A stretch of DNA of 64,000 nt from Tenacibaculum sp. MAR_2009_124 (GTDB taxonomy: Bacteria > Bacteroidota > Bacteroidia > Flavobacteriales > Flavobacteriaceae), in the NCBI RefSeq assembly GCF_900105455.1, contig NZ_FNSF01000003.1, forward strand, positions 186,001-250,000. The letters are read 5' to 3'. Each line of letters begins with the position of its first letter. Position 1 is the stretch's first letter. A program made the translations under genes and the position numbers. Positions 1 through 9,787 of this stretch are shown here, in pieces. The notes beneath the pieces are model-generated. The model was given only the letters and a program-made list of their open reading frames with translations. It ran no database searches and was not told the origin of the DNA.

Positions 1-13
1 TTATTTCTTTTTA

Positions 14-715
14 TTAGCAAGAAACTAAGTATGAATAAGTCTTTGGAATTAAATCTTCTATTAAATTATACCATGAATTTACTCTATCCAGTATCCAAGC
101 GTCACTGGTAAGCACTACATCCTTGCTCTCAGCAATAACTTTGTCTGGATTGTTTTCAAGTAGTATCTCCCAATTCAAACCGTTTTCTTCAGCATAGGTA
201 TTTAATAAGGTTTTCATTCTACCACTATTCGAAACAGGTTTATCAAAAACCCATACTACTTTATTAATACTATTTTCAGAACAAAAGTCTTTCACTAAGT
301 CAATTGCCTCTAACGTTTGATTTACTTTTTTATAAGTACCATGTAATCTAGATAAATCTCTATAGGCTCCGTCCTTTCCTTGAAATAAATACGCTTCAGA
401 CAACATGCTTTCCAATAAAATCAATTGATTAAAACCGTCAATAATAAGTGCTTGATTCTTTATTTCCTGTATTGATCTTTGTCTCGATTTTCTATTTTGA
501 ATGGCAGATTCACCAGCCGACATTCCTTTGATTGCCTGTTGTTGACGTTTGTTTAATTTGTAACGATTCCCAACCAATTCACAAGATGAAGCTTCTCCGT
601 AACCTCTTTCTAGTAAGAAAGACATGTCATAAACAGCTTCTTTAATTTTTCGCTTCATAAACGACTCTCCAAACAAGTAATCGTCTCGACCTTCTTTTCC
701 TCTATTTTTTGGCAT
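14..715 (-). CDS. DUF434 domain-containing protein of RNA-repair operon
   Basis: This 233-residue protein matches the DUF434 family known beside RNA-repair genes. The N-terminal half is basic and rich in R, K and Q, around the motif GNRYKLNKRQQQAIKGMSAG. The C-terminal half has alternating hydrophobic strands (ALIIDGFNQLILLE, VVWVFDKPVSNSGRM) ending in acidic positions, which suggests a toprim/NYN-like nucleotide-binding fold; that fold is an inference. It is the last gene of a tight minus-strand run starting at rtcB, five bases after the preceding gene, so a role in RNA repair or tRNA handling is likely. Its exact reaction is not known to me. Confidence 0.75.
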   Translation of the reverse strand: MPKNRGKEGRDDYLFGESFMKRKIKEAVYDMSFLLERGYGEASSCELVGNRYKLNKRQQQAIKGMSAGESAIQNRKSRQRSIQEIKNQALIIDGFNQLILLESMLSEAYLFQGKDGAYRDLSRLHGTYKKVNQTLEAIDLVKDFCSENSINKVVWVFDKPVSNSGRMKTLLNTYAEENGLNWEILLENNPDKVIAESKDVVLTSDAWILDRVNSWYNLIEDLIPKTYSYLVSC

Positions 716-720
716 AAATA

Positions 721-1578
721 TTAAAATCTTAAAAAATCAATCCTACTGTACAAAGCCCCCAAATTGGGATAAGACAAAAAAACAAACCCTTGGTTAAATA
801 CCCCTGTTATTGGTTTTACTACTAAGCGAGAATACCTATAATATTCTTTTATAGATCCTCCGAAATCTAATTTATAAATTATACATGCTCCTTCTTCCTT
901 AGAATCCCAGCTGTCAGTATTTTGATCAAAAAAATACCATTCTCGATTTTTCAGAGTGAAGCCTGTAAAATAAATTTCTTTTCCTTCGATCTCTTTATTG
1001 TCAATAAAAAATAATCTTTGGGATGAAAAATCAATCAAGTTCAATTGAATAACCGAGAAGCCTTCACCTAATTCTTTATCATAATAGGCCATAAATAGAA
1101 TTGTATTCTCATCCTGCTTTACAAAGGCTTTATTTTCTAAGAAGTTTACAATACTTTTATTTTCTTGTGAATTATATTTAAAAACTACCTTTCCATTATA
1201 ATCAAAAACAACGATCTGTGCATCACCAAATTCTGATCCGTTGTCAAACATTGAATCCCCGTAGGACGCAATAACATATTCATTAGTAACGACAATTTCT
1301 AGGATACAATCAATAAAAAAAGAGCTTTCAATTGTTCCTCTATTATTAATAATCCAACAATTATCCATTCCAGAACCTCCATCCTTATCAATTAGTAAAA
1401 AGCGTTCTTCTGAAGTAATTTTAATAACCGGGGTTGTTATTTGATTTAAACCTTTTATTTTGATTTTTTTATTATTTCTAAATACTTTGGCTTCTTCATC
1501 AATATAAATGACATCTCCATTAGAGTTGTAATCCACACCGAGTATTTTTGAATCATGAATTATTATATCCAAATTCAT
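721..1578 (-). CDS. hypothetical protein, probable beta-propeller
   Basis: I do not recognise this 285-residue protein as a named family. It is made of short repeated beta-like segments (VDYNSNGDVIYIDEE, VIASYGDSMFDNGSEFGD, IVVFDYNGKVVFKYN), the pattern of a WD40- or NHL-like propeller. There is no signal peptide, so it is probably cytoplasmic. It sits inside the RNA-repair operon, three bases after the RlaP gene and five before the DUF434 gene, so it may be a scaffold or sensor for that system. Only its propeller-like texture and its context support this. Confidence 0.55.
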   Translation of the reverse strand: MNLDIIIHDSKILGVDYNSNGDVIYIDEEAKVFRNNKKIKIKGLNQITTPVIKITSEERFLLIDKDGGSGMDNCWIINNRGTIESSFFIDCILEIVVTNEYVIASYGDSMFDNGSEFGDAQIVVFDYNGKVVFKYNSQENKSIVNFLENKAFVKQDENTILFMAYYDKELGEGFSVIQLNLIDFSSQRLFFIDNKEIEGKEIYFTGFTLKNREWYFFDQNTDSWDSKEEGACIIYKLDFGGSIKEYYRYSRLVVKPITGVFNQGFVFLSYPNLGALYSRIDFLRF

Positions 1579-1581
1579 CTT

Positions 1582-2617
1582 TTATACCAAATTATAAAAT
1601 TTACTCCTTAACGCAACCAAAAGTCTATTTATGAAAACGACATCTGGTTTTTCAGGAAGTTCCGAATCCTGATATAAAACTTCAAGTTTATTTTTAATAC
1701 TTTCGGCTTTATCTACCAAAAAGTCATAATCAAATTTCCCTTGTTTTATTGCCAACAGATAATCTCGATCATTTCTTCGAACCTTTATTTCACCATCTCG
1801 ACCTATTTCTTCTGCCATATGTAACAACCTGATCGTATGCATCATGTTCTTAGAATCATAATTTTTTGCATGCGATATGTTATTCTGATAACGATCTTGA
1901 TTTCTATTTTTAACCCATAACCAATATTCTTTATACTTTTTACAGTAAGAAGAATATCCTTCCAAATTAAAATATAGAAGTCCTATCGGTTGTTCTTCTC
2001 TAGGAATATTGCTTACAGAAACCTCATTTGCTTGTTCTCTTGCAATTCCTCTATAGCCAAGCCTTTCATTGTAAAATAAATTATAACAGTTTTTCATATT
2101 TGGAATCTTTGCTAAACCACAATACTCATTATTTAAATCATGATTTTGCAGGAAGTCTTTTAAATGAATAGACTCTTTTTCATCTCGAACCACACAAAAA
2201 TCCAATACTGTCTTCCTTTCCTTTTCCATTGGATTCACAATCTTTTTATTCAATCCTCTTGCTTTTTTTATTTGTGTAAAAGCATAATTCGCAAATGTAT
2301 TTTTACAGAGTTTAGATAAAAAACACCTTTGTTCTATTTCATCATACAAAGGGTGCTTATACAAAATACAATCCTCAGGAGTATTTAACATTTCTAATAT
2401 GTTTGGATTATTTTTTGCACACAATTCGATAAACTTTTTGAGTTCATAGTAAACAATATCGTTCGTTTCATTATTTACCTGACCAACATATTCTAAAGAA
2501 TAAAATTGATCTTTAGGTAAAATAAAGACTCCTTTTATATCAGTATCGGAAGTAGGTGTTTGTAATCCATACGCCCTACTTCCGCTAATACATTCGAAAA
2601 TTATACTCCCCGATTCT

Positions 2618-2637
<20 letters not shown>
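1582..2637 (-). CDS. RlaP-type nucleotidyltransferase (DNA polymerase beta superfamily)
   Basis: The protein has 351 residues. The polymerase-beta signature lies at residues 19-33: G19-S20 in GSRAYGLQTPTSDTDIKG, with the metal-binding acidic pair D31 and D33. The long helical C-terminal region, with many Arg and Lys residues, fits the RlaP family (RNA-ligase-associated nucleotidyltransferases), which is commonly linked to RtcB. The start overlaps the end of the preceding interrupted paralogue by 20 bases, implying translational coupling. The likely role is adding nucleotides to damaged RNA ends before ligation; the family link is established, the substrate is inferred. Confidence 0.8.
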
Positions 2638-3391
<754 letters not shown>

Positions 3392-3396
3392 TTAAG

Positions 3397-3765
3397 TTAC
3401 CATAATCGCTTTAACGAAACTTTACTCATATTAACTCCTATAAATTTAGAAGTCCAACAATCTGCAATTAGAACCCCTATCTCGTTATTACAATTTACAC
3501 ATACTTGATTCAATTTATCAAATTCACTCGGACCACAACATCCTTGAAGTCTGATTGATTCCGAATGATTTTTAAGTATTATGCTTTTTGAATTAATTAG
3601 ATACTCGATTGGAATACCAAAATTATATTCAACTTTAGAAGCTTCTATAAACTTACCTTCTTGTAACAACTCTTCCTCATCAATGTAACTAAGTTCATCT
3701 ATTTCCGATTTCAACAGTACTTTAGGTGTCAATAAATCATTACAATTTTTACAACATAATTTCAT
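3397..3765 (-). CDS. small Cys-rich zinc-ribbon-like protein in rtcB operon
   Basis: I chose the ATG at 3763-3765 (protein begins MKLCCKNCND), which falls one base after the rtcB stop; the longer frame reaching 3840 would run back into rtcB. The 122-residue product has clustered cysteines: a CCKNC group at residues 4-8, CC in LQGCCGPSEF, and CVNC near residues 88-91. These could form a split zinc ribbon. I do not know a named family. Its place between rtcB and the RlaP genes suggests an RNA-repair accessory, perhaps an RNA- or protein-binding metal module. Confidence 0.6.
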   Translation of the reverse strand: MKLCCKNCNDLLTPKVLLKSEIDELSYIDEEELLQEGKFIEASKVEYNFGIPIEYLINSKSIILKNHSESIRLQGCCGPSEFDKLNQVCVNCNNEIGVLIADCWTSKFIGVNMSKVSLKRLW

Positions 3766-3766
3766 T

Positions 3767-5170
<1,404 letters not shown>

Positions 5171-5253
5171 CTATTTTACTTTTCTTTTTATAGCATTTTT
5201 CCCACTTGGACGACATGATTTTTAACAATCACATTGCAAATGTTAGATGTAAT

Positions 5254-5272
5254 TACGCAATGATTTTGCGTA
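5254..5272. promoter_or_regulatory. perfect dyad upstream of the rtcB operon
   Basis: TACGCAA and TTGCGTA are perfect 7-bp inverted arms separated by five bases. They lie about 110 bases before the rtcB start and beyond the terminator of the preceding gene. Two half-sites in an otherwise AT-rich gap suggest a dimeric repressor or activator site. A poor -7-like TAACATTTG lies just downstream on the minus strand. Confidence 0.4.
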
Positions 5273-5321
5273 TTAAATATATTTTTTATTAATTTTATTT
5301 TTTCAGGAAAGTTTATCGCAT

Positions 5322-5344
5322 AAAAAAAGTGCTTGACAGCACTA
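5322..5344 (-). terminator. intrinsic terminator of the S24-like gene
   Basis: On the minus strand AGTGCT and AGCACT pair over a GTCA loop (5328-5343) and are followed by seven U residues. The stem overlaps the stop codon of the gene ending at 5342. Confidence 0.75.
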
Positions 5345-5662
5345 CTTACAAGGTAAAATTTCAATTACTTTACCATATACATTTTTTGTCCATCCGTTTA
5401 GATGTCCACGATTATTGCCTATAAGCAATCCCCGTTTTTCATTTTTGCCTTTTACTAAATGAGTAAAACAATTTCCTCTAACCTTACAAAAAACAATATC
5501 ACCTGTTTCACAATCTTGCCAAGTTACTGGTTTCAACTTTACAGGTTGTTTGGATTTTAATATAGGTAACATTGAGTTACCTGGTTCTTTAGAGACAATA
5601 GTTTCTCCATTTAATAGCTTTTGAATTTTCCAATTCATAATCATAGTATTTAAATTAAACAT
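5342..5662 (-). CDS. S24/S26-like peptidase-fold protein, probably without Lys general base
   Basis: This 106-residue protein has the core of the LexA/signal-peptidase fold: the serine motif EPGNSMLPIL (S30), the strand GDIVFCKVRG, and GNNRGHLNGWT. In active family members a Lys lies in the strand after GDIV; here that strand reads FTHLVKG, with His68 at the expected Lys position. It may therefore be a non-proteolytic relative or use a different base. There is no DNA-binding domain and no membrane segment. It is monocistronic, has its own terminator and has an exact TAnnTTTG box upstream. Its function is unknown. Confidence 0.6.
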   Translation of the reverse strand: MFNLNTMIMNWKIQKLLNGETIVSKEPGNSMLPILKSKQPVKLKPVTWQDCETGDIVFCKVRGNCFTHLVKGKNEKRGLLIGNNRGHLNGWTKNVYGKVIEILPCK

Positions 5663-5713
5663 AAATTCAAAGACTATTCAATATGTATTGAGTAAAAGGT
5701 CTTATTAATGAAG

Positions 5714-5721
5714 CAAATATA
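5714..5721 (-). promoter_or_regulatory. -7 box TATATTTG for the S24-like gene
   Basis: This is an exact Bacteroidota -7 element (TAnnTTTG) on the minus strand, about 50 bases before the start codon at 5662. No convincing -33 TTG is seen at the usual distance. Confidence 0.4.
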
Positions 5722-5751
5722 TACTTAAAATTAATATTGACCTAATCACAT

Positions 5752-5778
5752 AAAAAAAGAGCATAATGCTCTTTTTTT
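5752..5778. terminator. bidirectional terminator after the hydroxylase gene
   Basis: GAGC and GCTC pair over ATAAT, with the stem extended by seven A residues on the left and seven T residues on the right. It reads as a terminator on both strands and directly follows the hydroxylase stop codon. Confidence 0.8.
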
Positions 5779-6697
5779 ACTTGGTTAGTTGAAATTTCCT
5801 CTCTCTCAAAGCTTCCTCTCGAAAAGACTCCGCTAATTTACCTCCATCAATATGATTCCATCCTGGAGGTTTAAAAATGTATTTTAATTTATCAAGAAAG
5901 GTTGGAGCCTTTACAATATCTCTCCAAAGTTCTCGCCATAAAATAGTTTGAATTTGCCAAAAGTTTTCGCCATCAATAGTATCATCCATAATGCCGTACT
6001 CCATTTTCTTGTCTGTAAATTCAGATTGAAAAGTTCCAAAGAGATGATCCCAAATAGAAAATGTTTCCCCATAGTTTCGATCGAGATATTCATGATCACT
6101 TGAATGATGAGCTCTATGCACCGAAGGAGTTATTAAAAGCCATTCGAGCCAACGCTGTTTTCCAACAAAGCTTTCATTAACATGCTCGTATACTCCATAA
6201 AATCTCCCAATGGTATGTACAATAAATACCATAAACGGATCAAATCCCAAAAGCGGTAGCCATATAAAATTAAGTGGAGTCCAAAGAATACCTAAAAAAG
6301 AACCTCTTACGGCAACGGTAAGTTTCATTTCTTTAGCCGTATGATGTACGCCATGAATGCACCAAAATAGCCGTACTCGATGTCCGAGGTAATGAAATAC
6401 ATAAAACATCAAATCATATAGTAAGAAACATGCTATCCATATATACCATTCATACCCTACAGTAAATAGTTTATATTCATAACACCACACCATAGTTCCG
6501 AAAATGAAGATTCTTCCTAAAAAGAAATATGGTATAGAGTCAATAATAAAGGAAAGGAGATTCACAAAACCTTCTTTATTACTTTCAAGTTTTTGGATTA
6601 CTATCAAAGAAATCCATTCAATAGCAACCATGATTAGCAAAAGTATTCCCAAAGAACCTTCAAGATCTTGGTATACTTTAAGTAGTAATTCGTTCAT
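5777..6697 (-). CDS. sterol desaturase / fatty acid hydroxylase family membrane protein
   Basis: This 306-residue integral membrane protein belongs to the di-iron fatty acid hydroxylase superfamily. Its hydrophobic helices occupy roughly residues 8-100 and 140-165. The histidine clusters expected for the iron centre are all present: HYLGH, HGVHH and HRAHHSSDHEYLDRNYG. Such enzymes hydroxylate or desaturate lipids such as sterols, carotenoids or sphingolipid-like fatty acids; the substrate cannot be read here. It is monocistronic, with a TAGCTTTG -7 box upstream and a strong terminator downstream. Confidence 0.88.
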   Translation of the reverse strand: MNELLLKVYQDLEGSLGILLLIMVAIEWISLIVIQKLESNKEGFVNLLSFIIDSIPYFFLGRIFIFGTMVWCYEYKLFTVGYEWYIWIACFLLYDLMFYVFHYLGHRVRLFWCIHGVHHTAKEMKLTVAVRGSFLGILWTPLNFIWLPLLGFDPFMVFIVHTIGRFYGVYEHVNESFVGKQRWLEWLLITPSVHRAHHSSDHEYLDRNYGETFSIWDHLFGTFQSEFTDKKMEYGIMDDTIDGENFWQIQTILWRELWRDIVKAPTFLDKLKYIFKPPGWNHIDGGKLAESFREEALRERKFQLTK

Positions 6698-6724
6698 TTT
6701 ATTTTAATTAAGATTGGTTAAAAA

Positions 6725-6732
6725 CAAAGCTA
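6725..6732 (-). promoter_or_regulatory. -7 box TAGCTTTG for the hydroxylase gene
   Basis: This is an exact TAnnTTTG match on the minus strand about 30 bases before the hydroxylase ATG. A TTG lies about 24 bases further upstream, slightly farther than usual for a -33 box. Confidence 0.45.
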
Positions 6733-6792
6733 ATTGTATTATTTTATTTTTCTACCCAATTTTATTATTTTCGATGTTAAAATTTGTTTAGT

Positions 6793-7407
6793 TTGAAACT
6801 ACAGGAACGTTATCAATCATTAATGGCAAGCTATGATGCCTCAGAAAATATTATCGAAGATCTATGGAGTCCAATACATCAGTTTTACAGTAAAAAAGAC
6901 AGAGCCTATCATAACTTAAATCATCTTCAGGAGCTCTTTAAATATCATGAGTTATACAAAGCACAACTAAGTTCACCTGACATAGTTTCCTTTTCTATAT
7001 TTTATCATGATATCATCTATGATATTTGGAAAAAGGATAACGAAGAAAAGAGTGCTGAATTCGCTTTAAAAGAATTGCAAAAAATTCATTTACCCGATCA
7101 TTTTTATAAGGAAATTAAAAATCAAATTTTAGCTACAAAAACGCATCAGGCAGAATCTTCGGATGCCAAATTTATGATTGACTTTGATCTTTCTATACTA
7201 GGTCAATCAAAAGAAATTTACGCTGGTTACACCAAAAAAATAAGAAAGGAGTATGGACTTATTCCTTCTATACTTTATAAAAAAGGAAGAAAAAAAGTTT
7301 TGGAGCATTTCTTAGCTAAAGAAAACATTTACAGCACAGTTCTTTTTAAAGATCTCTATGAAAAACAGGCTAGAGAAAATCTTGCTAATGAATTAAAAAC
7401 CTTTTAA
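6793..7407 (+). CDS. HD superfamily metal-dependent phosphohydrolase
   Basis: The protein has about 204 residues with the HD-domain pattern of the predicted phosphohydrolases near tRNA/nucleotide metabolism (COG4339-like). From the TTG at 6793, H40 and H44 lie in AYHNLNHL, H72-D73 in FYHDIIYD, and the final Asp in MIDFDLSILG. No ATG is available early enough; TTG at 6793 (MKLQERYQSL) or 6784 are the plausible starts. One base separates its stop from the WYL-regulator ATG, so the two are co-transcribed. The substrate is unknown. Confidence 0.8.
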   Translation: MKLQERYQSLMASYDASENIIEDLWSPIHQFYSKKDRAYHNLNHLQELFKYHELYKAQLSSPDIVSFSIFYHDIIYDIWKKDNEEKSAEFALKELQKIHLPDHFYKEIKNQILATKTHQAESSDAKFMIDFDLSILGQSKEIYAGYTKKIRKEYGLIPSILYKKGRKKVLEHFLAKENIYSTVLFKDLYEKQARENLANELKTF

Positions 7408-7408
7408 C

Positions 7409-8440
7409 ATGGCCTCAAATAAAAATGCTTTAATTCGCTATAAAACCATCGATCAATGTATACGAAATACTATGCGACGATGGACTCTTGATGATCTAAT
7501 TGATGCTTGTTCTGATGCTTTGTACGAATACGAAGGAAAAGATGTATATGTAAGTAAAAGAACCGTTCAACTTGACATTCAACACATGCGAAGTGATAAA
7601 CTAGGGTACAACGCTCCTATTGAAGTTTATGAACGTAAATTTTATCGCTATTCTGAGGAAAATTATAGTATTAAAAACATTCCTGTTACCGAAACTGATG
7701 TAAAAGTAATGAATGAAGCTATTGCTGTTTTAAGGCAGTTCAAAGACTTTTCACTATTCAAGGAAATGGATGGTGTTTTACAACGTTTGGAAGATTCAGT
7801 ATACGCATCTCAGGATACAAAACGAGCTATTATTCATTTAGATAAAAATGAAAATTTAAAAGGTTTAGAGTTTATCGATCCTATTTATGAGGCTATCCAA
7901 CAAAAAAAAGTAATTACAATTATTTACAAGTCTTTTAAAGCAAGAGAAGCTTCTGAAATGATTATTCATCCTCAACTTTTAAAAGAGTTTAACAATAGAT
8001 GGTTTGTTCTTGGCTTTATAAAAGATAAAGCAATCACACTCGCTCTAGACAGAATTCAAAATATAGTTACCAAGGATGAAATTATATATAAAGATTATAA
8101 TATTAATGGTGATGAATACTACAAAAACATTGTTGGAGTAAGTGTTACCAATTCAAGGCCTCAACGTATTCAGTTTTTTGTGGATAGAGAAAATACACCT
8201 TACATTATCACTAAACCCTTTCATAATTCTCAAAGATTAATTAAAAGAACAGAGAACGGTGCTATTTTTAATATTTTGGTACAACCTAACTATGAATTAG
8301 AACGTTTAATTCTTGGTTTTGGCGATTCTATAGAAGTTCAAAAACCAGAAAGATTGAGAACCAGAATTCAGCAGAAACTTAATAGAGCAATAAGACGTTA
8401 CCAAACAAAAAATGATGAAATCGACGATTCTTCAGAATAA
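7409..8440 (+). CDS. WYL domain-containing transcriptional regulator
   Basis: This 343-residue protein is a WYL-type regulator. A helix-turn-helix region lies at about residues 10-70 (TMRRWTLDDLIDACSDAL and KRTVQLDIQHMRSD). The WYL ligand-sensing domain lies around residues 145-230, with IYKSFKAREASEMIIHPQLLKEFNNRWFVLGF read in pieces. The C-terminal part (IQFFVDRENTPYIITKPFH) is the usual WYL extension. Such proteins respond to nucleic-acid or nucleotide ligands. It is coupled to the HD gene and ends back to back with the convergent gene at 8441. Confidence 0.88.
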   Translation: MASNKNALIRYKTIDQCIRNTMRRWTLDDLIDACSDALYEYEGKDVYVSKRTVQLDIQHMRSDKLGYNAPIEVYERKFYRYSEENYSIKNIPVTETDVKVMNEAIAVLRQFKDFSLFKEMDGVLQRLEDSVYASQDTKRAIIHLDKNENLKGLEFIDPIYEAIQQKKVITIIYKSFKAREASEMIIHPQLLKEFNNRWFVLGFIKDKAITLALDRIQNIVTKDEIIYKDYNINGDEYYKNIVGVSVTNSRPQRIQFFVDRENTPYIITKPFHNSQRLIKRTENGAIFNILVQPNYELERLILGFGDSIEVQKPERLRTRIQQKLNRAIRRYQTKNDEIDDSSE

Positions 8441-9673
8441 TTAAGGCAACACAGTTAATTGAACATCTCCTGAAACAATATTGTTATTAATATCTACTCC
8501 TGTAAAACGACCAATCACTTCACTTGTTTGAAATAAATTATAAACTTTCATATAGATAGATACCTTTTGAATATAAAAGATTCCAACTAAGGAAAAATGA
8601 AGTTCTAAAATCTGTCCTTTATTTTCAAGTGACAAACGATCATTCTCTACAACTACATTTTCAGTTCTGCTACGGATGTTATAATGAAACTCTTCTACAA
8701 GAAAACTCAATTCATGTTTTTCATTATCGATACTGAATATTGCTTTATAGTTGTTCGGAATCTTTCCGAATATGCTTGCATATGGGCTTTTTGACGACAA
8801 TCTTGAAAGTTGTTTTGGAACATGACTCAAAGCCACATAACGTTCCTTAACCAACTCCTGCGAAAACACTGGGTCAAAATAAAATGAATTAGCCTCCTCT
8901 TCCATCGCCTCTCTACTATCCTTTCGAACCATAATCATATTTCCGGCCACACTATGATCATATTTATCAAATGAAGAATAGGTTCCTATCAAAATAGGTC
9001 GCTCATTTACGTTTGACTTTCCAACATAAAAAATAAAATTAGCTCCCTCAATTTTTCCTCGCTTAGTGAAAAACTTGGCATCAAAATGTACAAAACTACT
9101 TTCTTGTTTAATATTTCCGAACAAATTATAATAAATAGGAAGTCCATTTCTATTTTGATACACAAAAATCAGTTCAAAAGTTTTCCAGTTATTGTAGATA
9201 ATAATTTGACCTTTCGTCATTCTTTTATCCTCACCATAATAATAACATACATAGTAATAATCTTCATTCGAAACAGAGCTATGAAGCAATTGTAACTGTT
9301 TTTCTCTTTCGTCATGTAGCTTAATTCTTTTTTCTAGAAACTCAAATACATCCTTACAATCTAAATAATTAAAAAACAAAAACTTATACTCTCTACTTAT
9401 TTTAACCACAGGTTTGCCTGTTGATACCTCTCTGGATTTATTATACAAATACTTCCCATTTACATAGCCTTTTAATAATAGTTCCAATTCACTTTTAATG
9501 CTTGGCAAATTCGAATTGTAATTCCCGAATCCATAAAGCTGAGAATCTTTATAAGTCTCCTGAACCTTATGATCTTCCTTAAACTTGTCAATAACCTGAT
9601 TTAGTAATTCAGTAAATACATACTTCGTCAGTACTAAAGTTTCATTTGAGTCAGTGTTTGAGTATTTTTCCAT
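8441..9673 (-). CDS. hypothetical protein, 410 aa
   Basis: I do not recognise this protein. It has no signal peptide or membrane helix. The N-terminal third is helical and charged (TKYVFTELLNQVIDKFKED), followed by a long beta-rich region with many Tyr and Phe residues (VCYYYGEDKRMTKGQIIIYN). Its stop codon is directly adjacent to that of the convergent WYL gene, with no room for a terminator between them. Its start is 114 bases from the TonB receptor start on the other strand, so the two share a divergent upstream region. Confidence 0.55.
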   Translation of the reverse strand: MEKYSNTDSNETLVLTKYVFTELLNQVIDKFKEDHKVQETYKDSQLYGFGNYNSNLPSIKSELELLLKGYVNGKYLYNKSREVSTGKPVVKISREYKFLFFNYLDCKDVFEFLEKRIKLHDEREKQLQLLHSSVSNEDYYYVCYYYGEDKRMTKGQIIIYNNWKTFELIFVYQNRNGLPIYYNLFGNIKQESSFVHFDAKFFTKRGKIEGANFIFYVGKSNVNERPILIGTYSSFDKYDHSVAGNMIMVRKDSREAMEEEANSFYFDPVFSQELVKERYVALSHVPKQLSRLSSKSPYASIFGKIPNNYKAIFSIDNEKHELSFLVEEFHYNIRSRTENVVVENDRLSLENKGQILELHFSLVGIFYIQKVSIYMKVYNLFQTSEVIGRFTGVDINNNIVSGDVQLTVLP

Positions 9674-9787
9674 TTGTTTCCAAAATTTAAAACTGGAATT
9701 ACTAATATAACAATAAATATTCGGAATAAATTATTAGGAAAACAAAATCGTATACTTTTAGAATCGAAATCACTAAAACAAATAACG

